Made by a program: the position numbers and the translations under genes. From Crocodylus rhombifer (lineage: Eukaryota; Chordata; Crocodylia; Crocodylidae), in assembly GCA_038503035.1 (NCBI GenBank), contig JAVSML010024243.1:376647-440646 (forward strand): a DNA stretch of 64,000 bases. Reading direction: 5' to 3'. Positions 29,560-40,556 of this stretch are shown here, one piece after another (the stretch's first letter is position 1; the number at the start of each line of letters is the position of its first letter). The notes beneath the pieces are model-generated. The model did no database searches, was not told the DNA's origin, and saw only the letters and a program-made list of their open reading frames with translations.

Positions 29560-31783
29560 TGTGTTTTATTGTCATTACAGTGACGTGTTAGTATGGAGGA
29601 TTCTGCATCTGTTGTGCCAGTTCTAAATTATTCATTGTTACGAAAAAGAGTTAAAGTTGTGGTACCACTCGAGCTGGCCTATATCTCCCCTGTGGAACTG
29701 AATGGGGGGTTTCAGGAAACAAAATCTAACCTTTCAGCATATGAAATTAAGAGGGGTGTTTTTTCTGAAGTGCCCATTCCACACAGTGGGGAGGCTAGCA
29801 ATCAACAGCAGTGAGATGCAAATAAATACCTGCAAAAAGGTAGAGGAGATGGAGAGGTGAAGATGGAGTGGGGCAAATATCTATATATATAAAAAGAAGA
29901 AAGAGAAAGTGAAAATCAAAGCAAAATGAATGTGGAAGAGAGAACAGAGGAATTGATGAGAGAAGGAAGGAGAGGAAAATCTTATAATTGACCAAAAGGA
30001 GAAAAAAGTTGTCCAAAAGGTGGGAGACTCTACAAGAGAGTTGGTTTTCCTGCTGTTCTGGGACCACTGTAATTTTTTTTCTATTTGAGTTCCTTGCTGG
30101 AATTTGGAGTTATCTGTGGGTACACTCTCCTCTCCATCTTTGTTCAAATCATCATGCAGCTCCTTTGTTTAGAATATTCATATACTCTATAAGTCTCACA
30201 TGTTGCTGTCTGCCTCTTTCTATGTACACATCATATTGTTTTATTCACAAACTTCTGCTTTCAGAAGTGTAGACACTAACTGGAAGCCATGACAGACCAT
30301 TCTGCTGGCATTGCAGCACACAATTGAAATGTATTTGGTATAATCATATGAGAAGCAAATGTTTTCGGTCATAAATTGGCTGGCAATTAATGTTTGGTTT
30401 TGGTGGGGAAGTGTTTAACGCTTTCATGTGACTTTAGTTCCTTGTCGGTTTCTTTATTACAGATGCATTTATTTATCTAACAAATACTTACTTTATGTAG
30501 CTTCTAGGTATTTCCTTTTTCTATAAACACAGGAGGTAAATTTACATCCAACCAAAATTGTGCTTAATACAGTCGTTATTGTATGAAATATTGCCTGGTT
30601 GGATGTCACACTGAGGCCACCTGAGTCACTTTAATACCAGTACTAGGTGTTTAGAAGCACTTCTTCTGTATCCTATACAGCACTTCTTCATTGAGACCTA
30701 CCTCTCAATATTGCTGTAAGGCATTCTGACTCTGGTCTGAGTCACTGAAGCAAAAGTGGAGCATCTGGTTATGGTGTCAAAATAGCCCAGGCAACCTCAA
30801 TGCAGCACCCAAGTGCATAATCTCAACACAGTATACAAACACTGCAGTACTGATTGCCAGAAGGCTACAGTGCAGAAAAAGTTAAGTGATGTTACTTTTT
30901 CGTTGTGTTTTTACTTTGAAAACAAGCATCTAAATACATTTGGATGGTTGTTCAGCATCTCATTTTGACACTAATACTCAATTGTTTTATTAACCCATTA
31001 GTTCTTCCTTTTCAGAAAAGATGAATTAACACTCATAGTTTGTAATATGTAAAGTATAAGTATAAAAATAGGTTTTCTGTGGAAGATAGTACATCTGGAT
31101 TTCATTATGGAAGGAAGAACATGTTGTTATTTGAGTTCTTGATTAGCAGTGTAATATATAAGAATATACTGTTAAATTGTATAGCAGTTTGTATAATTTC
31201 TTTGTTTCTTGTGGATTTTGTAGAATGATATTTTCTTTGCTTTGTTTTTTCTCTTCCAGGTTGGTGCAGAAATTTTATTCTATTGACTGAAAGGTCATTG
31301 TAAGTAGAATGTTTAGTCTCCTCTGATACCTAACAACTTTAGACTTGTTTTTGTCTATTTTAATTTTTTTTAATTAATTCTGAAACATTGCTAATCTAAC
31401 TACTAAAATGATGTTTTATTCATTTTTGCTAATTTTTATAGGGGCAAAATTGAGTCCTATAGCAATTTACCTGAAATTGGTACAGATTAGTACTGCAAAA
31501 AAACCCATGTGACATTTGACTATGGTTCCAGATACAGCCTCTAGGGCAGATTACTCTTGCCACAGGCACAAATTGTTTATGTAAGACATAGGTCACCAGG
31601 TCAGCAAGTAGAAATGCAAAATATGCTAAACGTACAAGCTGACACCAGGCCCTATCTGGGAATGTTCTCTCCCAAAGCACTTATAACGTGCATAACTGGA
31701 TTCTGGATATCAGAAGCAGGGCCTGGCAGCTACAATCTGCAGTTTCTTTCCTGCCTTCCTATATTTTGGGTATACATCTAGGA
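29560..31783. other. AT-rich background, no supported gene
   Basis: Contains an A/G-rich stretch (29880-30010) that generates opposite-strand frames of low complexity, and the exon-like island at 31260-31299. Nothing else recognised. Confidence 0.4.
31260..31299 (+). other. Exon-like 40-nt island between strong splice-site matches
   Basis: A long pyrimidine tract ends in TTTTTTCTCTTCCAG (acceptor), and GTAAGTAG (donor) begins at 31300. One of three frames is open across the 40 nt. No adjacent exon is identified, so a cryptic or non-coding exon is as likely as a coding microexon. Confidence 0.22.
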
Positions 31784-32048
31784 TAGTGGTTCTCAGGATT
31801 CCCTGGGATTGCCAGGAGATCCATTTCAGGATACTATACAGTGTTAGGTGTATACATATCTATACAAAATAAACACAAGGGTTTCAAATAGGAATTCATA
31901 TTAAAAAACAGTCTGACCAGTTGCAATTTTTGAGATCTTTGCAACAGAAGAATTGCTTGGTTCTTTTCCCATAATCAAAAAATAAATGAAAACTAAGAGC
32001 TAGCATTTTCTGAGGGGTGCCTCAAATATAAAAGGTTGAGAACCATTG
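31784..32048. mobile_element. hAT MITE, 265 bp
   Basis: The ends TAGTGGTTCTCA (first base decayed from C) and TGAGAACCATTG are inverted repeats. The flanks ATCTAGGA (31776-31783) and ACCTAGGC (32049-32056) match at 6 of 8. The interior is AT-rich and non-coding. Confidence 0.75.
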
Positions 32049-32056
32049 ACCTAGGC

Positions 32057-33262
32057 ATTGTACAGAGTGCCCCATTTCAATATGAAATAGAAACAGCAGT
32101 CTGATTTTGGACTTGAATATTTTTCTAATTTAAGAGGAGAATTGTAAATGAAAAACCTAGAGTAAATAAATAATTGCTCATTGACAGTTAAACAACATGG
32201 AAAAAAAAATATGATAAACACATCATTGCACTGCATTATCCAGACAATTACAAATGAAGAATCAAATGAATTCAGTTCGGAACACTTCAAGTACAAAGAT
32301 GACACTTTTTCTAACATGTCTAACTACCATTAATTTAGTTAGTATTCATTGTAATTACACTGATCATAATGAATTCATTTTGTATTAATGTGAGCATTAT
32401 ATGTCTTTTTAGGAACTCCATTGTAATTCAGCAATAATTAATGTACATATTAAATGAAGTGTTACCACACAAAGCTATTATAAAGCAATGTTATTTCTTT
32501 TTAAAAGCTTTAAAACAAGTTATGTTCGATCTGATCGGTACAACTGAATGCTTCAAAGAAACCCTCTAGAATTTCATAAGACATTTCATATTAGAAGCCC
32601 CCTGTTGACCTTTTAAAAGAGATTCCATATTTACAGTTGTCTATTGATCCATGATAACTTAATCAGTAAAACAGAATAGATTATGCTATAGTGATGAATG
32701 TTGCTACTATATTGCAAGTACAAGATGAAGCCAAAACCATTAACAAACAAAGGAACATAAGTAATATCTATGTCTGTTGCCTTCTGGGGGCTTTACTCTC
32801 CATTCAGGGAAGACTTTAGCTCATGGATAAGAGTCCTTAGAGTTCTGCTTCTAGCCCTAAGTGGGGAGTTTAGCTCATGGATAAGAGAAACAAGAGTTCT
32901 CCTTCTAGCCCTAAGTGGGAAGAGAGGTCTGATTCATCCAGTAACTTTTTATTGTTTGCAGCACATGGATTTGTTAGAGCATCTTGCATTGTCCCATGAT
33001 TTGGAAAGGCTTAGTACGATAACCTGGAAATATGATTAAATTATTTATATACCTTCAATATTATTATCACATAATAATACTCTCTTATCTCTATACCCCA
33101 TTACATTGGATAATCTCTGTGCCCCACCAACATTAAAATATTAAGCTTCCCAGCACCACAGCAAGGTAGATATACCTTGTAAATTCCATCATATGTAAAT
33201 CCCATAAAAAGCAAAGATCCAGAGGTTAACTTAACTTGTCTGGTGGCATACAAAAGTTATCT
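32057..33262. other. AT-rich background with one tandem duplication
   Basis: Apart from the 54-bp duplication at 32815-32922 nothing is recognised. Confidence 0.45.
32815..32922 (+). repeat. Two tandem 54-bp units with tRNA-promoter-like motifs
   Basis: TTTAGCTCATGGATAAGAG starts both units (32815 and 32869), and AGTTCT(G/C)CTTCTAGCCCTAA recurs in each. The first motif resembles a tRNA A box (TRGCTCARTGGTWGAG). The second is only loosely like a B box (GGTTCGAATCC). It may be a tRNA-derived SINE head duplicated in tandem; no tRNA cloverleaf can be drawn. Confidence 0.5.
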
Positions 33263-33294
33263 ACAAAACAAAACAAAGCAAAACAAAACAAAGA
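33263..33294. repeat. (AAAAC)n microsatellite
   Basis: Five to six AAAAC-like units immediately left of the TA-flanked element. Confidence 0.85.
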
Positions 33295-33298
33295 ATTA

Positions 33299-34635
33299 CT
33301 ATATTTATTAGACTATAACACAGTCATGAATATAAGACAACCTGCCAATATTTATATTTTGTATATGGAAAAACTGCAAGTATGTTATAATTTTCCAGGT
33401 ATAGCATTTAATTATTGGAGGTTTACCTTGAATTTGTCTCCTTCCTACTGCTGCAGCAGGGAAAATAAAATTGTAGGGCGAGGGAGGGAGAGTCAAGTAC
33501 TCTCCCTGCTTCCCAACTTTTTTTTGCCTGTAATCCCCCCCCCACACACACACACACACACACTACTTACTGCCAGTCCCTAGACTCCCAGAATCCATGG
33601 AAGTGAGGGCCATATTTGAAAACATTAGCTTTGAAATAAACATACTTGTAGAAATGTGCATATAGTCCAATTAGTATGGTACACGTAAGGCTTAGTTCAT
33701 ACAGAATTGATGCATTTTACCTTATTTGAAACTCTTGCAATTTTTAGCACAGATACTCCATAAACACACTTTAAATCAACACTTGTATACTTACTTATAC
33801 ATTTATAAGTATGCATGATATTAATCCAAAGCCAAAAGTCTCATGATTTACCATATAGTTCACTAGGCTGAGCCTCAGCAGAATTGACACTGTTCCAAAT
33901 CATGGTGACCCCATAGCTCAGCACTGCTCAGTATGTATGGGTACTCCAAATACCCAACAAAGAATCCATGTCCTGATTAGCCTCTCGCTGTTGGCTGGAA
34001 TTGGGTATTCTTGTCATGAGTCCTGGGATCCTCCAAAAATGTATATGTAGATGAGGCATAGGGCAACCTGGTCTGGCTTCACCTCATGGAGGACAGGGCC
34101 ACACTAATTATATGTGGCAGGCTGAGAGAGAAGGTGACAGAGATTCTGGGTAAACTGTTTGGGGACTGATTTGGTGATGTTTGCCGGACATTTAAGGCTT
34201 GTGAAGAAACGAGAATAATTGGAAATGAGAAAGAAAGGCATGGCTCAGCTGTTGGAGTGAAGAAGTTGAAATGTATGCAGTATAGTGGCTCACCATGACT
34301 TGAAAAAGAGTCAGGACTAAGAGAGAGTGAGTGCAATGGTCACTACCATACATCTTATTCAGATGGGCTGCACTAACCTATTCTTGTGATAGATTCTCAT
34401 CAGTATGTTTGTCCAATATGGGCCATGTGTTCTTTTGCAATCATGCTTAGTGTTGGCTACATTTAATCAACTTCATAGTGGGTTTCCATTACAGAGTTTG
34501 GCAGCAGTTTAATAATGAACAAAGTACTTAATGAAGTTTCCTTATATGTGAATATAAGATGAGATTTTTTTCCCTTTGTACATGAATGTAAGATGACTGG
34601 GGGGAAAGCTTCATATTATACTCAGGTAAATATGG
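33299..34635. mobile_element. TA-flanked DNA element with inverted ends, ~1.3 kb
   Basis: The left end CTATATTTATTAGACTATAA pairs with the right end TTATACTCAGGTAAATATGG at 15 of 20 positions, each flanked by TA (33297-33298 and 34636-34637). GAATATAAGA motifs sit just inside both ends. TA targets point to a Tc1/mariner-type parent, but no transposase frame remains; the interior holds a (CA)n tract and unremarkable sequence. The two ends could also be fragments brought together by chance. Confidence 0.45.
33543..33562. repeat. (CA)n microsatellite
   Basis: Ten CA units preceded by a C run. Confidence 0.95.
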
Positions 34636-34722
34636 TAAGTTTCATACTCCCTTTCCAGCAAAGTAAATATTGCCATTAAGGACTTCAGTAGCAGTGGACA
34701 GAGACCAAAATATGGCATAGCA

Positions 34723-35755
34723 TAGGGGTGGGCAGTTATTTCAGGTGGAGGGCTGCTTAATGAGTTTTGGTGAGCTGTTGAGGGCTACATGGGTAGACCT
34801 GCCCCCTGACAATTGTCCTACCCCTTAGTTGCCATCTTGGGACCAGAAGTCCCACCCCCNNNNNNNNNNNNNNNNNNNNNNNNNNNNNNNNNNNNNNNNN
34901 NNNNNNNNNNNNNNNNNNNNNNNNNNNNNNNNNNNNNNNNNNNNNNNNNNNNNNNNNNNGGGTGTGGGGGGCATATGGTATGTTGGGGAGTTGTGTATAT
35001 GTGGGTGTGTGGGGTATGTGGGTTGTGAGGCAAGGTGTGGGGGTGGGGGTTTGTCAGGTGTGAGGGAGGGTGGGAGCACTGGTGCATCCCCTCACAGCCA
35101 GCATTCCCTGCTTAGGCGATGGGCTGGTGGGGCAGGCAGGAGTGCTGGTACCCCCCATGCTGAGCACGCTGGCTGGGGAGTGGAGGCAGGAGGAGAAGTG
35201 CTCCTGGCCCTTTCAGGCATGTTGCTGGACCCTCCTGGTTGGCACTATTGGCCACGCCCCCCTCTCCCCCAGTCACTGTCTGCTGCGGGGGCAAGTGCCC
35301 CCCTGACTCAGGAGGCACCAGTCGCCCATGCCCCCCACTCTCCCTCTCATCCACAAACTGCCCACTCAAGCTCCCTGCTGCCACTGCCCCAGTGAGTGCA
35401 GGCTCTGCACTGCCGCTAGCCCCCAACCCCATGCTCCCTGCCCCCCACCAAGCTGCAATCCACCCCCGCTGCTTCCCTATCTGCTACCTGGAATGAACTG
35501 GAGGTAGGGGAAGTGGAGCAGGTCCCTAAGGGCTGCAGCAGTGGCAGCAGCAGCTCCTCCCAGAAGCTGCCTGCTGGCCAGGCTGAGCCCTTCCACCCAC
35601 AAGGGTGGGTGGGAGTGAGGCACAATAGGGTATGTTGGGTGGGGGGCACCTCGCTTCCACCCTCATGGGCGGAAGGGTTGGGTGGGGTACAATTCATTGT
35701 TGGGCACCCTGGCCTGGATGAAAGTGCTTGGTGGGTCATTTGTTGCCTGCCTCTG
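34723..35755. mobile_element. Non-autonomous hAT element broken by an assembly gap
   Basis: The left end TAGGGGTGGGCA and the right end TGCCTGCCTCTG pair at 8 of 12, differing only by transitions. The flanks GCATAGCA (34715-34722) and GCATAACA (35756-35763) are a 7-of-8 TSD. The interior is GC-rich, with G/T-rich sequence just right of the gap. Frames here (for example 34829-35395) run through Ns and have no domain. Confidence 0.65.
34860..34959. other. Assembly gap (100 N)
   Basis: Exactly 100 Ns, the conventional placeholder for a gap of unknown size. The GT/G-rich flank suggests a tract that was hard to sequence. Confidence 1.
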
Positions 35756-35763
35756 GCATAACA

Positions 35764-36771
35764 TGTGTCACATACAGCCATATTTATCTATCACTTGACA
35801 CAAGAAAGCAGTGTATTACTAGTAAAGAGAGGACTGTTCTCAGAGTGTAGCAATCTTCATTTACTAGCTCTCATTTAACCTGGTGCTCATTATATATTTA
35901 TCAATAATATATTTAAAATTAATGTGTCTCTCACATTTTTGGAGGGGGTTAATTATGGGGTTTTTATATTTTAAGTGGATTCTTAATCATTTAAATGTAA
36001 ATGTACACATGTTAAATGCTAAGAATCACTGAAAGCAATTTCTAGGCTGCTATTATATATGAGTTAGGATAGCTAAAAGTTAGACTTATCTGGTGAATGT
36101 ATTATATATTGTTACTTCTGATTGAACTGAGAGCCTGGTACTTTCCTGAAGTGCCATTATGGATGTTTTTTCTTACTGTAAGGTCATACTTCACTGAAAT
36201 TGGCTTCTCTTACTCTAGTGTTGAAGTGAACTTTTCTATTTTGTAGACAGTACATTACACTCCTATCAAATGGGCAACTTTCTATTTCCTTCTAGATGAC
36301 ATTTTTTTGTATTGAAGTTTCACAATACAAAGACCTGATAAAATCCAGTCTACTTATGTACCTGGTCATACCATATAGACTGTCCTATTGACTTGTCCTG
36401 TAATAGTCCCTGGGTGCACGTTCATTACAGGGTGTTCCACATTAGTCCTTTTCCATTTGTTTGCTTTTGGCCTCATCAGCCTTTGGTGGCCATTTCACAT
36501 GTTAAGATCAGATGGTAGGGCTGCCCAGAAGTATTGTATAAATAGTTCCTTATGGATTATTACTGATTTGTTAGGTACATATTCCATTCTGCTGATTATG
36601 GTTTTGTCTGCTGTACTTTTCCACAGCATTCCTTTAAGAGCCTTTATCTCTAGCATTGATATGAACTCACAGAGCTATTTAAAAGAAGTACAAAATAACA
36701 AGAAAAAAATCTATTTTCAAATTTCGGCAAGGATTGCTATTTTTTTCTAAGTAAATCACCACATTTAATAG
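35764..36771. other. AT-rich background, no supported gene
   Basis: One 120-codon frame (36388-36750) has no recognisable domain, no start context of note and ordinary AT-rich composition, so I do not call it. Confidence 0.45.
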
Positions 36772-37432
36772 ACTCATAGAATCAGAAAATTAGGGTTGGA
36801 AGGGTCCTCAGGAGGTCATCTAGTCCAACCCCCTGCTCAAAATAGTCCATCCCCAACTAGATCATTCCAGCCTTGGGCTCCATTGAGCCAGACCTCAAAA
36901 ACTTCCAAGGATGGAGATTCCACCACCTCTCCAAGAAACCCATTCTAGTGCTTTGCCACCCTCCTAGTAAGAAAGTTTTTCCTAATATCCAAGCTAAACC
37001 TCCATTGGTACAACTTGAGACCATTGCTCCTTGTTCTGTCATTTGTCATCACTGAGAACAGTCTAGCTCAGTCCTCTTTGTAGCCACCCTTCAGGTAGTT
37101 AAAGACTGCTATCAAATCCCATCCAAGTCTTCTCTTCTGCAGACTAAATAAGCCTGATTCCCTCAGCCTCTCAGAATTCATGTCCCCAGCCCCGCAAACA
37201 TTTCCATTACCCTCTGTTGGACTCTTCAATTTTTCCACATCAGATGTGGCTTCACCAGTGTGGAATAGAGGGGAATACAGTAATCACTTCCCTCAATCTA
37301 CTGACAATGCTCCTGTTAATGCATTTCAGTCGGCTGTTAGTCTTCTTGGCAACAAGGAAACACTGTTGACTTGTATTCAGCATACTGTCCACTGTAATCC
37401 CCAGGTCCTTTTCTGCTGAGGGCCTGGGGGCT
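36772..37432 (-). mobile_element. Old CR1 LINE 3' end (classic amniote type)
   Basis: The minus-strand tail begins TCATAGAATCAGAAAATTAG, then GGTTGGAAGGGTCCTCAGG and GGTCATCTAGTCCAACCCCC, followed by decayed ORF2 C-terminal sequence to GTCCACTGTAATCCCCAGGT (about 37387-37406). A deletion near 37240 removes the segment usually lying between CCACATC and AGATGTGGC. No frame survives. Confidence 0.92.
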
Positions 37433-38210
37433 ACAGTGAACAATAAGGTGGAGATGAGAAATATTTATGACCAGTAACTTAATAAACTGTGGGTGACTGG
37501 ACTACCAATCCTAGTCATCCACTGAAAAGAGATGCAAGAATGGCAGCTGCCATACCTGTAATGTCTTACTATAAGGTAACACTCTTTACTGAAAGTAGCT
37601 TTTTCTATTTTTGAGGGATATTTATGATCAACAGTATTCATAATACTGATTTGTATATGTGTCTTGGGGCCAGAGTCTGATTTTTACACAGTGAAGCATA
37701 ATGGTACAATAATATAGGGCTCAGCCTGTCAAACATGACTCCCTCAATCTTCCCTTGCTTGATTGGTAGTAATTTTCCCCTGGCCCATTTGGCCTTGTGT
37801 GTTGGTTCAGTTCCTCAGTTTACTGGATGCTGTAGTTCCTTACCAGTTTGGCTCCATGTTCTCTGGTATTATGTGCCCATAATATTGACTTTCACCCAGA
37901 TATTCTTCCTAGCTGTCCCTTGTATATATTTGAGGTGCTACAGTCACTCTGTAGGACTTTTCTTCTCTTTACCAGTCTCCAAAAACCTTAACTTTTTACA
38001 GCATCCATACGTGTTTCTAAGTATATTTTCCTGACAGACCCTGATAATTGCATTTTTAAAGCACAGAAATACACACTGAGAATGGCCCTCATCCTATAAC
38101 CACATCAGTGCTAATGGACTGTTGTGATTAAGTGGAGGCCTAGTAAAATCAATAGGGCTCTGTGTTCACATCAGGGTTAGTTAGCATAGATCCAGCTGCA
38201 GAACTGAGAC
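37433..38210. other. Background, no feature seen
   Basis: AT-rich. A 99-codon frame (37735-38034) is hydrophobic but has no recognisable family signature, so I leave it uncalled. Confidence 0.4.
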
Positions 38211-38960
38211 CTATAACAGGGAGCTGGGGTCTCCCTGTTACTTTAAGAATGGCCAACAGCTACAGGCAACCCCAGTGGGGAACTGCTTACCAGCAGCCAG
38301 GAGAGGCTGGTCAGTAGGGGACTGATTGGCTGCAGGCTCCCAGTGCAGAACAAAAGACTCAGCAGTAAGGCAATAGGGCAGAGTGGCCCTGGCAGCAGAG
38401 TACTTATTGTGGTGCGGTAGTACAGCAATAATACCATAGGAGAGAGTTTGGCCTGGAGAAGAGGAAAACTGCTAGTACCGTTTGTCCAGTCTGCAGACTT
38501 AATAGAGGACACCTGCAGTGGGCCAAAGGAAAACACATGACTCCCAGGGGCGTGTCTTGGTGACTGTATAACTCAGACTGAGTTTGGAGGCCTAGGAAAG
38601 GAGAAGCTGGAAGAGCCACATCTTGAACTGGGGCTGCTGGAACTCAGACACAGAGGCTGGAGAGAGCTATATATTGAACTAGGGCTTAGGGCCCATTTGA
38701 ACATTAATGGATAACACCTGCAAGACATGAGCATTGCCAGAGGGGAGGTTGGAGGCCACACAATTATCCCATAAGGCTAATGTTGCTAGTGAACTGACCA
38801 GCAGTGGTCTAGAAGATACTCTGGGGCCTGGGTAGCTTCCCTTTTCCCAAGTAAAATAATTCCAGCAAGGTGTGGCAGATGAGAGAGCGGAGGGGAGACT
38901 AGGGAACCAGAGTGGAGTTACTTGGTCAACATGGCTGCCACCACCACATCTGGAGACATA
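38211..38960. repeat. Unclassified GC-richer block, possibly LTR-derived
   Basis: Starts with a short hairpin, ACAGGGA and TCCCTGT (about 38217-38239), and runs through purine-rich sequence (GGAGAAGCTGGAAGAGCC, GGCAGATGAGAGAGCGGAGG). The composition differs sharply from the flanks and the style resembles solo LTRs. No paired LTR, primer-binding site or TSD was found. Confidence 0.3.
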
Positions 38961-39383
38961 GCCTGTTAACAGGGCATTTCATGTATTTTAGAAAGATCAT
39001 TGATATATTTGCAGAACTAAATAAAGGAAAACCAGTGCTAGGAAAGGAGGGGATGGTGCTAAAAATCTATTCCTAGTTTGTAAGATTTCTTTTTTTAAGA
39101 GAAACAATATATGCATGAAAAATGAACTTGTTTTTAAAGGTATGATTGACAGTAATTGTGATTATGCAGTGGTTACATTATAAGTGAAGCAGTTACCAAT
39201 TACAGTATCATTCCAGAGCAAAAATGTTTGTTATCACATCACATGATTTTGTGTCCTAATAGTTGCAAAAGCATTCCCAGAAAAAGTTGTCTATCATCAC
39301 TTCACTGTCAGCTTGTAGCTTCCACACTTGTTTGTTCTTCAGTTTGCATTCTCATTTCAAGAAGAGCCTATAAATCACACTCA
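38961..39383. other. Background, no feature seen
   Basis: AT-rich flank of the hAT/CR1 composite. Confidence 0.45.
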
Positions 39384-39603
39384 ATCTATAGCAGTGTTTC
39401 CCAGCCAGTATGCCACGGCACACTGGTGTACTGTGAGGCACGTCCAAGTATGCTGTGGAATTTTGGGCTGGAGCCAAGCCCCCTGCCTGCTGCCACCATG
39501 GACAGACAGACAAAGGGCATGGTTCCAGCAGTGATTTGCATTCGCACACTGTGTTCAGCCACCCCACCCCCACCCCACTCCATTCCCGGCTGCTTGTTCC
39601 CCT

Positions 39604-40163
39604 TACCCCGGTCCATTACTGAAACGTGGTGGGACTCAACACATGACTGGTCAGTTAATGTCACAGGGAGGAAAGGTGGGGGTGTGGCACTCTACATTAA
39701 GGAGGAATACACATCCTCATCAATTAATAAAGAATCAGAGGAAGGGAACTCTGAAGTGCTTTGGGTTAGATTACAGGACAGTCAGGGGGAAAGAGACTTA
39801 ACAGTGGGGGTCTACTACAGACCTCCCAATCAAGGGGAAGAGCTCAACCAAGAATTCTTAGGTCAGCTCACGGAGGTAGTGAAGTCTAAGGATGTGGTAG
39901 TCATGGGGGACCTGAACTTCCTGGAAATCTGCTGGGAAGAGCAGTCAGCCAGGTCTGACCACTCACATAGGTTCTTAGCCAGAATGCAGGATCTCCATCT
40001 AACCCAGGAGGTGCACAGCCCCACCAGGGGAGACACCTTGTTGGACCTGGTGCTGGCCATGGGAGATGACCTGGTGAGGGGGCTGTGGGTGCTCAACCAC
40101 CTTGGCGACAGTGATCATCACCTGCTGGAATTCACCATCCAGCACAAGGTGGCAAAGGCCTGA
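39604..40163 (+). pseudogene. CR1 endonuclease domain fragment
   Basis: AP-endonuclease-like domain that nicks the target DNA to prime reverse transcription. Visible in order: ITETWWD (an NIxxTETW-type motif with the catalytic Glu), GGGVALYIKE, DLTVGVYYRPP, VVVMGDLNFLEICWEE (the GDxN motif with D and N), TLLDLVLAMGDDLVRG and LGDSDHHLLEF (the SDH motif). The N-terminal metal-binding segment is missing because of the 5' truncation. The open frame extends upstream into hAT DNA by chance. It ends at a TGA (40161-40163) where intact copies continue into the linker. Confidence 0.9.
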
Positions 40164-40556
40164 AGCAAGGCAGCAACCCTAGATTTCAGGAGGGCAAACT
40201 TCACTGAGCTAAGGAGAATAGTCAGGGAAGCACTGAGGTCCCAGAGGGGAGGGGAGAGTGGTCACTCCTCAAGGAGACAATCCTCCAAGCCCAAAGAGAG
40301 GTAATCCCAACGAGGATCAAAGGGAACATGGCTTACCAAAAGCATCTGAGAATGTCTCCTAGCTAAAAGGGAGGCGTACACCCAATGGAAAAGAGGGGAC
40401 ATCACCAGGGATGACTATACTGCAGTTGCTAGGGGATGTAGGGGGGCAGTCAGGAAGGCCAAGGCAGAGATGGAACTGGGACTAGCTTCCCAGATTAAGG
40501 ACAATAAGAAGTCCTTTTTTAAATACATAGGGGGTTAAAAGAAGGTTCCGGGTAAT

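Noticed and set aside
33543..33562. CRISPR-like or satellite array
   Set aside because: It is a plain (CA)n microsatellite; no spaced direct repeats of CRISPR type exist anywhere in the window.
34829..35395. 188-codon frame across 34.9 kb
   Set aside because: It runs through 100 Ns and GC-rich transposon body, so it has no meaning as a protein.
36388..36750. 120-codon plus-strand frame with hydrophobic stretches
   Set aside because: No recognisable family, no neighbouring exons or promoter-like sequence; length is plausible by chance over 64 kb.
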